DNA from: RPQJ01 sp963846885
GTDB taxonomy: Bacteria > Pseudomonadota > Gammaproteobacteria > Steroidobacterales > Steroidobacteraceae
DNA length: 64,000 nt
Assembly (NCBI GenBank): GCA_963846885.1
Contig: CAWJXS010000008.1
Span: forward strand, 106,893 to 170,892
Direction: 5' to 3'
Shown in pieces: positions 1-9,116 of the stretch. The position numbers and the translations under genes were made by a program. The notes beneath the pieces were generated by a model. That model saw only the letters and a list, made by a program, of their open reading frames with translations, had not been told where the DNA came from and did no database searches. The first letter of the stretch is position 1. The number at the start of each line of letters is the position of its first letter.

Positions 1-798
1 GATGCTGTTGCGAACCATCGCCTCGTGCGTGATGAGGCAGCCTTTCGGGTTGGCGGTTGTCCCGGACGTGTACAGCATCAGGCCGATGTCGCGCACCCGC
101 ACGCGCAGACGCGCGCGGTGGACGTCCATTGCGTCCGTCGCTTTCGCAGCGGCGTTGAACTCCGCCTCGCTCACGAAGCCCGGCGCTTTCGTCTTGCCGA
201 GCAGCACGATGTTGCGCAGCTTCGGCGCACCCGCCAGCTTCAGCGTCGCCGGCTTCTTGTTGCGGTGGAGGTCCTTGAGCGCGCCGCCGAGTCGCTCCAC
301 GAAGTTGACCGAATCCGCCACCGCATCGGTCGTCACGACCGTGACGAGGTCGCCGTTCTCGATGACGTAGGCCAGTTCGCTCGACTTGTAGCGCGCGTTG
401 ATGGGCACGATGACGGCGCCGCAGAACGCAATGGCGAAGAACGTCTCGACGAACTCGGCGCAGGTGTGCATGAGCACGCCGACGTGGTCGCGGGGCCGTA
501 CGCCCAGCGTGCGCAGCGCGCGTGCGCGCCGCAGGGCGTTCTCTGCCAGCTGGCGGTAGGTGATGGCCTGGTCCGGGAACACCAGCGCGAGGGCGTCCGG
601 ATGGCGATCCGCGGCCGTCAGCAGCAGGTCGCCGATGGTCGTCACGTTGATACGCGCGCGCGCGAGGTCTTCCGGCGGCAGCAGCGCGATGCCACTGCTG
701 CGGACGCGCGCCTTGGCTGCGCGCTTCGGCTTCGCGGCGGGCGATTTTTTCTTCGGGGTGGCGGCGGCTGGGCGGGAGCGCGCGGGGGCTTTGGGCAT
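1..798 (-). CDS. Acyl-CoA synthetase (AMP-binding), 3' part cut off by window edge
   Basis: About 266 N-terminal residues of an ANL-superfamily adenylate-forming enzyme are visible; the rest lies left of base 1. The family activates a carboxylic acid to acyl-AMP and then acyl-CoA. The typical N-terminal fold (ITYRQLAENALRRARAL, then GVLMHTCAEF) is followed near residues 242-252 by the ATP-binding loop YTSGTTANPKG. I take the ATG at 796-798. This leaves an unusual first 35 residues rich in Lys, Pro and Ala, and I see no better in-frame start. It is divergent from the SnoaL-like gene at 929. The downstream NMO-like and SDR genes suggest catabolism of a lipid, steroid or xenobiotic acid. The substrate cannot be read from this fragment. 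Confidence 0.88.
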   Translation of the reverse strand, partial: MPKAPARSRPAAATPKKKSPAAKPKRAAKARVRSSGIALLPPEDLARARINVTTIGDLLLTAADRHPDALALVFPDQAITYRQLAENALRRARALRTLGVRPRDHVGVLMHTCAEFVETFFAIAFCGAVIVPINARYKSSELAYVIENGDLVTVVTTDAVADSVNFVERLGGALKDLHRNKKPATLKLAGAPKLRNIVLLGKTKAPGFVSEAEFNAAAKATDAMDVHRARLRVRVRDIGLMLYTSGTTANPKGCLITHEAMVRNSI

Positions 799-928
799 AC
801 GGGGTCTCCTGGTGGCCGCAGCGTAGCATCCACTGCCGTCAAAACAAACAAGCTGTCCTGTTTCTTTTTGAGCCGGGCGGACCTAGAGTTGGGGCACAAT
901 CAGTGTCCTTAGGCCCGGAGAAACCTTC

Positions 929-1486
929 ATGCAACTCGGCCCGACACTCGAGGAGCGCGTGCGCCGACTCGAGGACCGCACTGCGATCAACGAATTGATC
1001 GCGCGTTACTGCCTCGTGATGGACAACCGCGACGTCGCCGGCATGGAAACGTTGTTCACGGCGGACGTGCACTTCTGGTCCGCCGACGGGGTGATGGATG
1101 CGCATGGTCGTGACGCCGCCATCGAAATGTTCAAGGGCCGCTTCACCGTGCTCGGCCCGAGCAATCACTTCACCCACGACCGCATCATCGAGTTCGACCC
1201 GCTCGATCACGACAAGGCCACCGGCATCGTGCTGTCCCATGCGGAGATGCAGCGCAAGGGGCAGCCCATGCTGGCAGCCATGCGCTATCACGACGTCTAC
1301 CAGCGCTGCGATGGACGCTGGCGCTTCCGCGAGCGCGGCCTTTCGTTCATGTATTACGTGCCGACCGCCGAATACCTGGACGCGCTGGGCCCGGGCCTCG
1401 GCCAGCGCATGCGGGCGTATGATCAACCCGTGCCGGCCGACTGGCCGGAGAATCTGCCGACCTGGCAGCGGTACTACGGCAAGTAA
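929..1486 (+). CDS. SnoaL-like / NTF2-fold protein
   Basis: A 185-residue protein of the SnoaL-like cone-fold superfamily, which holds small polyketide cyclases, steroid isomerase-like proteins and hydroxylating-dioxygenase beta subunits. The hallmark N-terminal helix is clear (EERVRRLEDRTAINELIARYC, residues 7-27 region), followed by DNRDVAGMETLFTADVHF, the usual 'acid patch before strand 1' of this fold. A Trp/Phe-rich C-terminal strand (WRFRERGLSFMYYV) closes the cone. No signal peptide is visible. It lies 17 bp before a nitronate monooxygenase-like gene and is probably co-transcribed with it and the following SDR. Catalytic function is not assignable; it may be a hydratase, an isomerase or a ligand-binding protein. 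Confidence 0.75.
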   Translation: MQLGPTLEERVRRLEDRTAINELIARYCLVMDNRDVAGMETLFTADVHFWSADGVMDAHGRDAAIEMFKGRFTVLGPSNHFTHDRIIEFDPLDHDKATGIVLSHAEMQRKGQPMLAAMRYHDVYQRCDGRWRFRERGLSFMYYVPTAEYLDALGPGLGQRMRAYDQPVPADWPENLPTWQRYYGK

Positions 1487-1503
1487 TCACAGAGGAGTTC
1501 CGG

Positions 1504-2469
1504 ATGTCGCTTCCGGCAGCGTTTCGCGATCGTCTCAGCCTTCCCGTCATCGGTTCCCCGCTCTTCATCGCGTCGACGCCGGACCTGGTCATCGAGCAGT
1601 GCAAGGCCGGCATCATCGGCTCCTTCCCGGCGCTGAACGCGCGTCCTGCGCCGGTGCTCGACGAGTGGCTCACACGCATCCGCACCGAACTCGAGACTTA
1701 CGCCGCGGCCAATCCTGGCGCACGGGTGGCGCCCTACGCGGTCAACCAGATAGCGCATGCCAGCAATGACCGCCTGCAGCACGACATGGAAGTGTGCGTG
1801 CGGCACCGGGTTCCGCTGATCATCACCAGCCTGCGTCCGCCGCGCGAGATCGTGGAGGCCGCGCACAGTTATGGCGGACTGGTGTTCCACGACGTGATCA
1901 GCGTGCGTCATGCGCGCAAGGCCATGGAGCAAGGCGTGGACGGCATCATCGTCGTGTGCGCGGGCGCCGGCGGCCATGCGGGCATGGGCAGCCCCTTCGC
2001 ACTGGTGCGGGAGATCCGCCAGTTCTTCGACGGCACGCTGGTGCTGGCCGGCGCCATGTCGAGCGGCGCGGACGTGCTGGCGGCACAGGCGATCGGCGCC
2101 GACATGGCATACATCGGCACGCGCTTCCTGGCGACCACCGAAGCCAACGCCTTGCCTGAATACAAGCAGATGCTGGTCGAGTCGAGCTCCGATGACATCG
2201 TCTACACGTCGCTGTTCACCGGCGTCAAAGGCAATTACCTGCGCGGCAGCGTCGCGGCCGCCGGGCTCGATCCGGACGCCCTGCCCGAGGCCGACAAATC
2301 GAAGATGAACTTCGGTTCCGGCGGCAACATGGAAAAGAAGGCCTGGCGCGACATCTGGAGCGGCGGCCAGGGCGTGGGCAACATCCACGAAGTGCGCCCG
2401 ACGCGCGCAGTGGTTGCGCGCATGATCGAAGAATACGCAGCGGCCCGGCTGCGCCTCTGCAGCGCCTGA
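1504..2469 (+). CDS. Nitronate monooxygenase-like FMN protein (NMO/2-nitropropane dioxygenase family)
   Basis: A 321-residue TIM-barrel flavoprotein. Family members oxidise nitronates using FMN and O2; others are FMN-dependent reductases in lipid catabolism. It begins with the family N-terminus (LSLPVIGSPLFIASTPDLVIEQCKAGIIGSFPALN, residues about 11-45). It keeps the conserved AGAGGHAG stretch (about 158-165), whose His is the catalytic base of class I enzymes, and the phosphate-binding AGAMSSG and GADMAYIGTRF. An AGGAGTTC-type ribosome site precedes the ATG. It sits between a SnoaL-like gene and an SDR with short gaps (17 and 21 bp), so an operon is likely. The family call is firm; nitronate as the physiological substrate is uncertain. 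Confidence 0.85.
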   Translation: MSLPAAFRDRLSLPVIGSPLFIASTPDLVIEQCKAGIIGSFPALNARPAPVLDEWLTRIRTELETYAAANPGARVAPYAVNQIAHASNDRLQHDMEVCVRHRVPLIITSLRPPREIVEAAHSYGGLVFHDVISVRHARKAMEQGVDGIIVVCAGAGGHAGMGSPFALVREIRQFFDGTLVLAGAMSSGADVLAAQAIGADMAYIGTRFLATTEANALPEYKQMLVESSSDDIVYTSLFTGVKGNYLRGSVAAAGLDPDALPEADKSKMNFGSGGNMEKKAWRDIWSGGQGVGNIHEVRPTRAVVARMIEEYAAARLRLCSA

Positions 2470-2490
2470 GCAATCCGGAGAGAGGTCATC

Positions 2491-3252
2491 ATGTCCGTTT
2501 CATTCGATCTGTCGGGCCGCGTCGCGCTGGTCACCGGCGCCAGCCGCGGTATCGGCGAGGCGATCGCCAAGGGCTTCGCGCAGTATGGCGCGCACGTCGT
2601 CGTCTCGAGCCGCAAGCAGGAGGCTTGCGACGAAGTCGCCGCAGAAGTCGTCGCCGCGGGCGGCAAGGCCACGGCCATGGCCTGCCACATCGGCGACATG
2701 GACGCGCTGCACGCGCTGTTCGCGCGGATCCAGTCCGAGTGCGGGCGCCTCGACGTGCTCGTCAACAATGCGGCCACGAATCCGTACTACGGCCACGTGC
2801 TCGACACGGACCTGGGCGCCTTCCAGAAGACCGTCGACGTGAACATCCGCGGCTACTTTTTCGCGTCGGTGCTCGGCGGCCGGATCATGCGCGAGCAGGG
2901 CAAGGGTTCGATCATCAACGTCGCATCGGTGAATGCGGTGCGCCCGGGGCCGAAACAGGGGATCTACTCGATCACCAAGGGTGCCGTGCTCAACATGACG
3001 AAGACGTTCGCGAAGGAGTGCGGCCCGCATGGCGTCCGCTGCAACGCGATCCTGCCCGGGCTGATCCGGACGAAATTTGCGGGAACGCTGCTCGCGGACA
3101 AGAGCCAGACCGAGCATTACCTGGCGACGAATCCCCTGGCCCGCGTAGGCGAGCCGAACGACCTCGCCGGAGCTGCGCTGTTCCTGGCTTCAGACGCCTC
3201 GTCGTACGTGACGGGGGAGTATCTCGTGGTGGATGGCGGATTTCTGACGTGA
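2491..3252 (+). CDS. SDR family oxidoreductase
   Basis: A 253-residue classical short-chain dehydrogenase. Visible features are the nucleotide-binding TGASRGIG (residues 16-23), the NNAA motif near residue 90, the catalytic Ser in INVASV (about 142-147), the YSITKG Tyr-x-x-x-Lys pair (about 158-163) and the C-terminal YVTGEYLVVDGGF. SSRKQ at the end of strand 2, rather than an acidic residue, suggests NADP(H) preference. It is the last gene of the SnoaL-NMO-SDR set, and its stop codon runs straight into a G-rich tandem repeat (3253 onwards). It may oxidise or reduce a hydroxyacyl-CoA or hydroxysteroid; the substrate is unknown. Confidence 0.88.
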   Translation: MSVSFDLSGRVALVTGASRGIGEAIAKGFAQYGAHVVVSSRKQEACDEVAAEVVAAGGKATAMACHIGDMDALHALFARIQSECGRLDVLVNNAATNPYYGHVLDTDLGAFQKTVDVNIRGYFFASVLGGRIMREQGKGSIINVASVNAVRPGPKQGIYSITKGAVLNMTKTFAKECGPHGVRCNAILPGLIRTKFAGTLLADKSQTEHYLATNPLARVGEPNDLAGAALFLASDASSYVTGEYLVVDGGFLT

Positions 3253-3435
3253 AGGAAGGGGCAGGAAGGGCAGGAAGGATAGGAAGGACAGGAAGGGACT
3301 AGAGGCTAGTCGGAATCGCAGGCATCTGATCGGTCAATTCTTCCTATCCTTCCTATCCTTCCTAGCTCCTTCCCTATCCTTCCTATCCTTCCTGCCCTTC
3401 CTAGTCCTTCCTGTCCTTCCTGCCCCTTCCTCCCC
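3253..3435. repeat. Facing GGAAGG-type tandem repeat arrays between two convergent genes
   Basis: The space between the convergent SDR and gpmA is filled by low-complexity repeats. From 3253 to about 3300 the plus strand reads units such as AGGAAGGACAGGAAGG. From 3339 to 3435 the complementary pyrimidine form (TTCCTATCC and variants, about ten units) follows. The two arrays can pair as one long hairpin around a 39-nt centre that contains GGCTAGTCGGA, a string repeated in the centre of the array at 55183-55365. Each array starts within a few bases of a stop codon, so each convergent transcript would carry the purine-rich strand first. Role unknown; transcript end protection or termination is a guess. 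Confidence 0.85.
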
Positions 3436-4188
3436 CTACTTCTTCTCCGTCTGCTTCGCGACGGCTTCTGCGCGCGCCTTTACGGCCTCGGCATCGCCGA
3501 GGTAGCGACTGGAGATCGGCTTGAGGCTGGCGTCCAGCGTGTAGAGCAGCGGCACGCCCGTCGGGATGTTCAGTTCGACGATGTCGGCATCGGACTTGCC
3601 GTCGAGCATCTTCACCAGCGCACGCAGGCTGTTGCCGTGCGCGACCACCAGTACATTGCGGCCCGCCTGCAGTTCAGGTGCGATGCGTGCGTTCCAGTAC
3701 GGCAGCACCCGGGCGAGCGTGTCCTTCAGCGATTCGGCCGAGGGCAATTCGCCGGCCGGAACGCCAGCGTAGCGACGATCGAAACGGGGATGGCCCGGGT
3801 CCGTCGCGGGCAGCGGCGGGGGCGGGATGTCGTAGCTGCGGCGCCAGACCTTCACCTGCTCGGCGCCGTGCCTCTCGACGGTCTGGGTCTTGTTCAGGCC
3901 CTGCAGCGAGCCGTAATGCCGCTCGTTGAGCCGCCACGTGCGCTCGACGGGCAGCCACATCATGTCCATCTCGTCGAGCGCGATCCACAGCGTGCGGATC
4001 GCGCGCTTCAGCACCGAAGTGAAGGCGATGTCGAACGCGATGCCCTCGGCCTTGAGCAGTCGGCCCGCCTCCTGGGCTTCCAGCAGGCCCTGCGCGGAAA
4101 GGTCGACGTCGACCCAGCCAGTGAAAAGGTTCTCGAGATTCCAGATGCTCTGGCCGTGGCGCAGGAGCAGTAGCTTGCCGGTGCTCAT
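3436..4188 (-). CDS. gpmA: 2,3-bisphosphoglycerate-dependent phosphoglycerate mutase
   Basis: A 250-residue glycolytic enzyme interconverting 3- and 2-phosphoglycerate through a phospho-histidine. The phospho-acceptor motif LLRHGQSIWN starts at residue 8 with His11. The partner histidine is in VVAHGNSLRAL (about residue 185), and the family signature FTGWVDVDLS follows at about 22. Length matches bacterial GpmA (about 230-250). The C-terminus has an Ala/Lys-rich tail (AEAVAKQTEKK). It lies 64 bp after the stop of the glutamate dehydrogenase gene on the same strand and is convergent with the SDR across the repeat arrays. Confidence 0.97.
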   Translation of the reverse strand: MSTGKLLLLRHGQSIWNLENLFTGWVDVDLSAQGLLEAQEAGRLLKAEGIAFDIAFTSVLKRAIRTLWIALDEMDMMWLPVERTWRLNERHYGSLQGLNKTQTVERHGAEQVKVWRRSYDIPPPPLPATDPGHPRFDRRYAGVPAGELPSAESLKDTLARVLPYWNARIAPELQAGRNVLVVAHGNSLRALVKMLDGKSDADIVELNIPTGVPLLYTLDASLKPISSRYLGDAEAVKARAEAVAKQTEKK

Positions 4189-4252
4189 GTGAGTTCAGTC
4201 CGTCGCTGTGGTGTTGAACGGGAAAGAGAGGGTAGACGCATCGCCTCGCGCA

Positions 4253-7200
4253 TCATGTCTCGGCCACCGCGACGCGGCGGACGGCTTGCAGGGCGACCGA
4301 GAGCGAGGCGAAATCGATCGCGGTCGTCTGGGCACGGATGTCATTGATGACTGCGCGTGCATGCTCTGCGGTGGCTTTGTTGCGCGCGAGCCATTTCTCG
4401 AGTGCCTTGAGCGGGTCCGTCTCGCGGGACGATTCGAGGACGCCTTGCGCCAGCGCGCGGTGCACCTCGAACAACGCCTCGCGCAAGCTGCCGCGCGCCA
4501 CGGCATGCCAGTGGCCCTCGGTGTCGAGTTCCTCGATGTGCCGCCGCAGCCAGTCGAGCCCGAAGTGCCCGCCGATGGCGAAGTAGGCCTTGGCCGCGGC
4601 GTCGACCGTCAGCTTGCGGGCCTCGGCCAGTTCGACGATGTCGGGGCCGCTGTGCAGGGCATTGCACGCCGCGATGCGACGCGACAGATCTGCAGGCACG
4701 CCGGCTTTGGCGAGCTCCGAGCTGCGTGCCTCGAAAGCCGTGCGTTCCTCGCCCTGCAGCCACTGCAGCGGCGCGTGCGTGAGTTCGCGGATGCCGGGGC
4801 GCAGGCGCGCAACCTGCTGCTCGATCCCGAGTGTCGTGCGGTGACGCTGGATCAGCCAGTACGTGGCCTGGCGGATCAGGCCGATCGTGTCGTGCATCAT
4901 GCCGTACTGCAGGACCGCCGCGGCCTTGTTGTCGAGCCGCTCGATGGCGGCCCACAGATCGCGCACCTCGAACACTTCGCGCGCGATCGAGTACGCGCGT
5001 GCAACCGTTGCTGCATCTGCACCGGTGTCCTGCTGCGCACGTGCGACGAACGTCGGTCCCATGCGGTTCACGATGCTGTTGGTCGTCGCGGTGACGATGA
5101 TCTCGCGTTTCAGGCGATGCTCGCCGAGCAGCGTGCCGTAGCGTCGCGCCAGGCGCGGCGGAAAGTAGCGGTCGAGCTCGAGGCTGAGGTACGGATCCTC
5201 CGGAACGTCCGACTGGATCAGCTGGGAGCTCACGGCAATCTTGGCGTAGCTCAGCAGCATGGCGAGCTCGGGTCGCACCAGTCCCTGCCCCGCGCGACGG
5301 CGATCCTCGATCTCTTCCGCACTGGGCAGGTACTCGAGCGCGCGATCGAGCACGCCGTCGAGCTCGAGCGAGCGGATGAAGTGGGCATGCTCGCCGAGAC
5401 GCTCGGGTGCGCCGACCTGCAGCAGGCTGATGGCCTGGCTCTGCAGGTAATTGTCGCGCAGCACCAGCTGCCCGACTTCCTCCGTCATGGATTCGAGCAG
5501 GCGGTTGCGTTGCGGCGTGCTGAGCCGCGTGCGTTCCTGCACTGCCGTGAGCAGGATCTTGATGTTGACCTCGTGGTCGGAGCAGTCGACGCCGCCTGAG
5601 TTGTCGACGAAGTCGGTGTTCATGCGGCCGCCACGCAACGAATACTCGATGCGGCCGAGCTGCGAGAACCCGAGGTTGCCGCCTTCGCCCACCACCTTGC
5701 AGCGCAGCGCGCGACCGTCGACGCGGACAGCGTCGTTCGTGCGATCACCGACCGCCGAGTTCGCTTCCCAGGAGGCCTTGACGTACGTGCCGATGCCGCC
5801 GTTCCAGAGCAGGTCGACCGGCAGCTGCAGGATTGCGCGGATGATTTCCTGCGGCGTGGCCTTCGGCGCGTCGATGCCAAGCAGCGTGCGAGCCTGCGGC
5901 GAGAGTGCGATCTCTTTGGCGTTGCGCGGGAATACACCGCCACCCCGCGAGATCAGCTTCGTGTCGTAATCGGTCCACGACGAGCGGGGCAGGCTGAACA
6001 GGCGCTCGCGTTCCTTGAAGGTGCGCGCGGCGTCCGGTTCGGGGTCGAGGAAGATGTGCTGGTGATTGAACGCGGCGACGAGGCGGATGTGCGGCGACAG
6101 CAGCATGCCGTTGCCGAAGACGTCGCCGGCCATGTCGCCGATGCCAGCCACCGTGAAGTCCTGCGTCTGCGTGTCGACATCGAGCTCGCGGAAGTGGCGC
6201 TTCACGCACTCCCACGCGCCCTTGGCCGTGATGCCCATCTTCTTGTGGTCGTAGCCCGCCGATCCACCGGAGGCGAATGCGTCGCCAAGCCAGAAGCCGT
6301 ATTCGGCTGCGAGCGCGTTGGCGGTGTCGGAGAAGGTTGCAGTGCCTTTGTCGGCGGCCACGACCAGGTAGGGATCGTCAGGATCCATGCGCACCGTGCG
6401 CTCAGGCGGAATCACCTTGTCGCCACGCACGTTGTCCGTGAGGTCGAGCAGGCCGCGAATGAAAATGCGGTAGCACTCCGTGCCCTCGCGCTGCACTTCC
6501 TCGCGGGTCGCGCCGGGCGGTATCTGCTTGGGAACGAAGCCACCCTTGGAGCCGACGGGCACGATCAGCGTGTTCTTGACGTTCTGCGCCTTCATGAGCC
6601 CGAGGATCTCGGTACGGAAATCCTCGCGCCGGTCCGACCAGCGCAGGCCTCCGCGCGCAACCTTGCCCATGCGCAGATGCACGCCTTCGACGCGCGGCGA
6701 ATACACCCAGATCTCGAACATCGGGCGCGGCTTTGGCAGTTCGGGCAGCAGCTGCGGATCGAGCTTGAACGCCAGGTAGGATTTGGGCTGCCCGTCGGCC
6801 CCCAGCTGGTACCGGTTGGTGCGCAACGTTGCCATGATCACGGCGCGGAAGCTGCGCAGGATGCGATCGTCGTCAGGGCTCGTGACCTGCTCGAGCGCGT
6901 CGTCGATGTCCTCGGCGAACGCGCGCACTTGCGACACGCGCGTAGCAGCCTTGAGCGCGGGGTCGAAGCGTGATTCGAACGTCCACGCCAGCCTTGCCGC
7001 AATCGCTGGATTGCGGGCCAGAACTTCTTCCATGTAGCGCTGGCTGAAGGGGATGCCGGTCTGCAGCAGATACCGGCACACCGCGCGCAGGATCACCGCC
7101 TGCCGCCAGTCGAGGCCCGCCGCCAGGACGAGCCGGTTGAAACCGTCGCTTTCCGCGTGACCATGGTGCACCGCGAAAAACGCGTGTTCGAAGCGCCGGC

Positions 7201-9079
7201 CTTCCTGCTGTGGGTCGAGCGTGCGACCGCCGGCATGCTTGACCTCGAGGTCCTGGATCCAGAACGTGGATCCGTCGGTCGGCCTCACGCGATAAGGCCG
7301 CTCGTTCAGGATGCGGAGGTCGAAGTTCTCGAGCAGGGGCAGGATGTCCGACATCGCGACGGGTTCGCCGCGCCGGTAAAGACGCAGGTGCAACGCTCCC
7401 TTGCCCGGATCGCCGGGCCGTAACTCCATGCCGAATGCGGCCGGGTTCGGAGCGAGCGCCGCGAGCTCCTGCACGTCACGAATGGCCTCCGCGGCCGACA
7501 CCTCTTCTTCGTAAGCGACCGGGAATGCATCGTTGAAACGCTCCGCGAGCTGCTCGGCCGTGGCGGTCGGGAGGCGGGCGTGCAGTTCGTCGCGCAGGTG
7601 ATCGGTCCAGGTGCGCATCGCGTCGGTGATGCGCTGCTCGATGCGATCCGTCTCCGCCACGACCTGGCGGGCGGGATCGGTGCGCACGAGGATGTGCAGG
7701 CGCGCGAGCGCGGACTCGGAGATCTGCACCTGCGATTCGAGGTCGATCCCCGCCATTTCCTCGAGCAGGACGCGCTCGATGCGTTCGCGCACCTGGGTGT
7801 TGTAACGGTCGCGCGGCACGTACAGCAGGCAGGAGAAGAAGCGCTGGTACGGGTCGCGGCGCGCGAACAGGCGCACGCGTTGGCGCTCATACAGGTTCAC
7901 GATGCCGCGCGTCGTGCGCACGAGCTCTGGCACCGTGGACTGGAACAGTTCGTCGCGCGGGTAAGTCTCCAGCACGTGCATCAGCGCCTTGCCGTCGTGA
8001 CTCGTCGGTGACACGCCGATGTGGTCGATCACGCGCTGCACCTTGTGCCGCAGCAGCGGAATTTCGCGCGGACTGGTGCTGTAGGTGTTCGACGTGAACA
8101 GGCCGATGAAGCGTCTCTCGCCGACGACGCGTCCGCCCTTGTCGAACATCTTGACGCCCACGTAGTCGAGGTAGGTTGCCCGGTGCACGGTGGAAACGGA
8201 ATTGGCCTTGGTCACGATCAGCAGCGCATTCTCACGCGCCTTGCGCCGCAGCTCGCCGGTCAGCACCGTGGGTTGCGGCGACGGCCGGCCGTCCCCCGTG
8301 CGCAACAGGCCGAGGCCCGAGCGCGCGACCGGCACCAGCCGGTCCATCGTCCGGCTGCGCTCGAGCTTGTACTCGCGGTAGCCCAGGAACGTGAAATGGT
8401 TGTCCGCCAGCCATTCGATGAATTCGACCGCCTCTTTCTCTTCGCGCCGCGGAATCGCAGGCACGCCGGCATCGACTTCGCGCGCCAGGTCGAGCGCACG
8501 CTTGCGGATCGCGGGCCAGTCGGTCACCGCGAGGCGCACGTCTTCGAGCGTCCGCAGGATGTTGTTGCGCAGTGCGTCGTGGCGTGCGCTATCGGGGATG
8601 CGCGGCACGGCAATGTGCTGCCACGATTCCATGACGCCTGTTGCGTCCGCGCGATCGTCCATGCGCGCCAGCTTGCCGCGGCGGTCGCGCACCATCCGCA
8701 ACACGGGGTGGATCATGAGCTGGATGGGCAGGCGCGAATCGCCGAGCACCACGGCGAGCGAATCCACCAGGAAGGGCATGTCGTCAGTTACGACCTCGAC
8801 GATCGTGTTCGGCGATTCCCAGCCGTCGCGCTCCAGGTCAGGGTTGAACACGCGCACCTTGGGCTCGCCGGGACGGCGCGCGCTGCCGAACGCCAGGTGG
8901 CCCGCGGCAGCCGCGGCGAACTGCGCCGGGGCGCGCAGGCGGAGGTCGTCCTCACCGACTCCGCGGTAATACACCTGCACGAAGTCGCGGAGCGACACCG
9001 GCGCGCCGCGCGCCGGACGCGTCAACCGTGCGATGTCGTCGATCAGGTGCTGGCGTGCAGCGGGGATCGTTCCTGGCAT
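4253..9079 (-). CDS. gdhB: NAD-specific glutamate dehydrogenase, large (~180 kDa) type
   Basis: A roughly 1,608-residue protein of the bacterial large NAD-glutamate dehydrogenase family, which deaminates glutamate to 2-oxoglutarate and mainly serves catabolism. The N-terminal half carries the regulatory domains. The catalytic region is in the middle (GGLRWSDRREDFRTE, then VPVGSKGGFVPK, then the dinucleotide domain near VAGIGDMAGDVFGNGML), followed by a long helical C-terminal domain. I prefer the ATG at 9077-9079 (MPGTIPAARQ), preceded by AAGGACG. An upstream ATG at 9133 would add 18 residues and overlap the MarR gene. The MarR gene lies 37 bp upstream on the same strand, so it may control this gene. 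Length agrees with family members of about 1,600 residues. Confidence 0.95.
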   Translation of the reverse strand: MPGTIPAARQHLIDDIARLTRPARGAPVSLRDFVQVYYRGVGEDDLRLRAPAQFAAAAAGHLAFGSARRPGEPKVRVFNPDLERDGWESPNTIVEVVTDDMPFLVDSLAVVLGDSRLPIQLMIHPVLRMVRDRRGKLARMDDRADATGVMESWQHIAVPRIPDSARHDALRNNILRTLEDVRLAVTDWPAIRKRALDLAREVDAGVPAIPRREEKEAVEFIEWLADNHFTFLGYREYKLERSRTMDRLVPVARSGLGLLRTGDGRPSPQPTVLTGELRRKARENALLIVTKANSVSTVHRATYLDYVGVKMFDKGGRVVGERRFIGLFTSNTYSTSPREIPLLRHKVQRVIDHIGVSPTSHDGKALMHVLETYPRDELFQSTVPELVRTTRGIVNLYERQRVRLFARRDPYQRFFSCLLYVPRDRYNTQVRERIERVLLEEMAGIDLESQVQISESALARLHILVRTDPARQVVAETDRIEQRITDAMRTWTDHLRDELHARLPTATAEQLAERFNDAFPVAYEEEVSAAEAIRDVQELAALAPNPAAFGMELRPGDPGKGALHLRLYRRGEPVAMSDILPLLENFDLRILNERPYRVRPTDGSTFWIQDLEVKHAGGRTLDPQQEGRRFEHAFFAVHHGHAESDGFNRLVLAAGLDWRQAVILRAVCRYLLQTGIPFSQRYMEEVLARNPAIAARLAWTFESRFDPALKAATRVSQVRAFAEDIDDALEQVTSPDDDRILRSFRAVIMATLRTNRYQLGADGQPKSYLAFKLDPQLLPELPKPRPMFEIWVYSPRVEGVHLRMGKVARGGLRWSDRREDFRTEILGLMKAQNVKNTLIVPVGSKGGFVPKQIPPGATREEVQREGTECYRIFIRGLLDLTDNVRGDKVIPPERTVRMDPDDPYLVVAADKGTATFSDTANALAAEYGFWLGDAFASGGSAGYDHKKMGITAKGAWECVKRHFRELDVDTQTQDFTVAGIGDMAGDVFGNGMLLSPHIRLVAAFNHQHIFLDPEPDAARTFKERERLFSLPRSSWTDYDTKLISRGGGVFPRNAKEIALSPQARTLLGIDAPKATPQEIIRAILQLPVDLLWNGGIGTYVKASWEANSAVGDRTNDAVRVDGRALRCKVVGEGGNLGFSQLGRIEYSLRGGRMNTDFVDNSGGVDCSDHEVNIKILLTAVQERTRLSTPQRNRLLESMTEEVGQLVLRDNYLQSQAISLLQVGAPERLGEHAHFIRSLELDGVLDRALEYLPSAEEIEDRRRAGQGLVRPELAMLLSYAKIAVSSQLIQSDVPEDPYLSLELDRYFPPRLARRYGTLLGEHRLKREIIVTATTNSIVNRMGPTFVARAQQDTGADAATVARAYSIAREVFEVRDLWAAIERLDNKAAAVLQYGMMHDTIGLIRQATYWLIQRHRTTLGIEQQVARLRPGIRELTHAPLQWLQGEERTAFEARSSELAKAGVPADLSRRIAACNALHSGPDIVELAEARKLTVDAAAKAYFAIGGHFGLDWLRRHIEELDTEGHWHAVARGSLREALFEVHRALAQGVLESSRETDPLKALEKWLARNKATAEHARAVINDIRAQTTAIDFASLSVALQAVRRVAVAET

Positions 9080-9116
9080 GGCGGGGCGTCCTTGGGTCCT
9101 GGCGTTCTTTATGTAT

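Noticed and set aside
3253..3435. CRISPR array
   Set aside because: Units are 6-9 bp with no spacers and no cas genes nearby.
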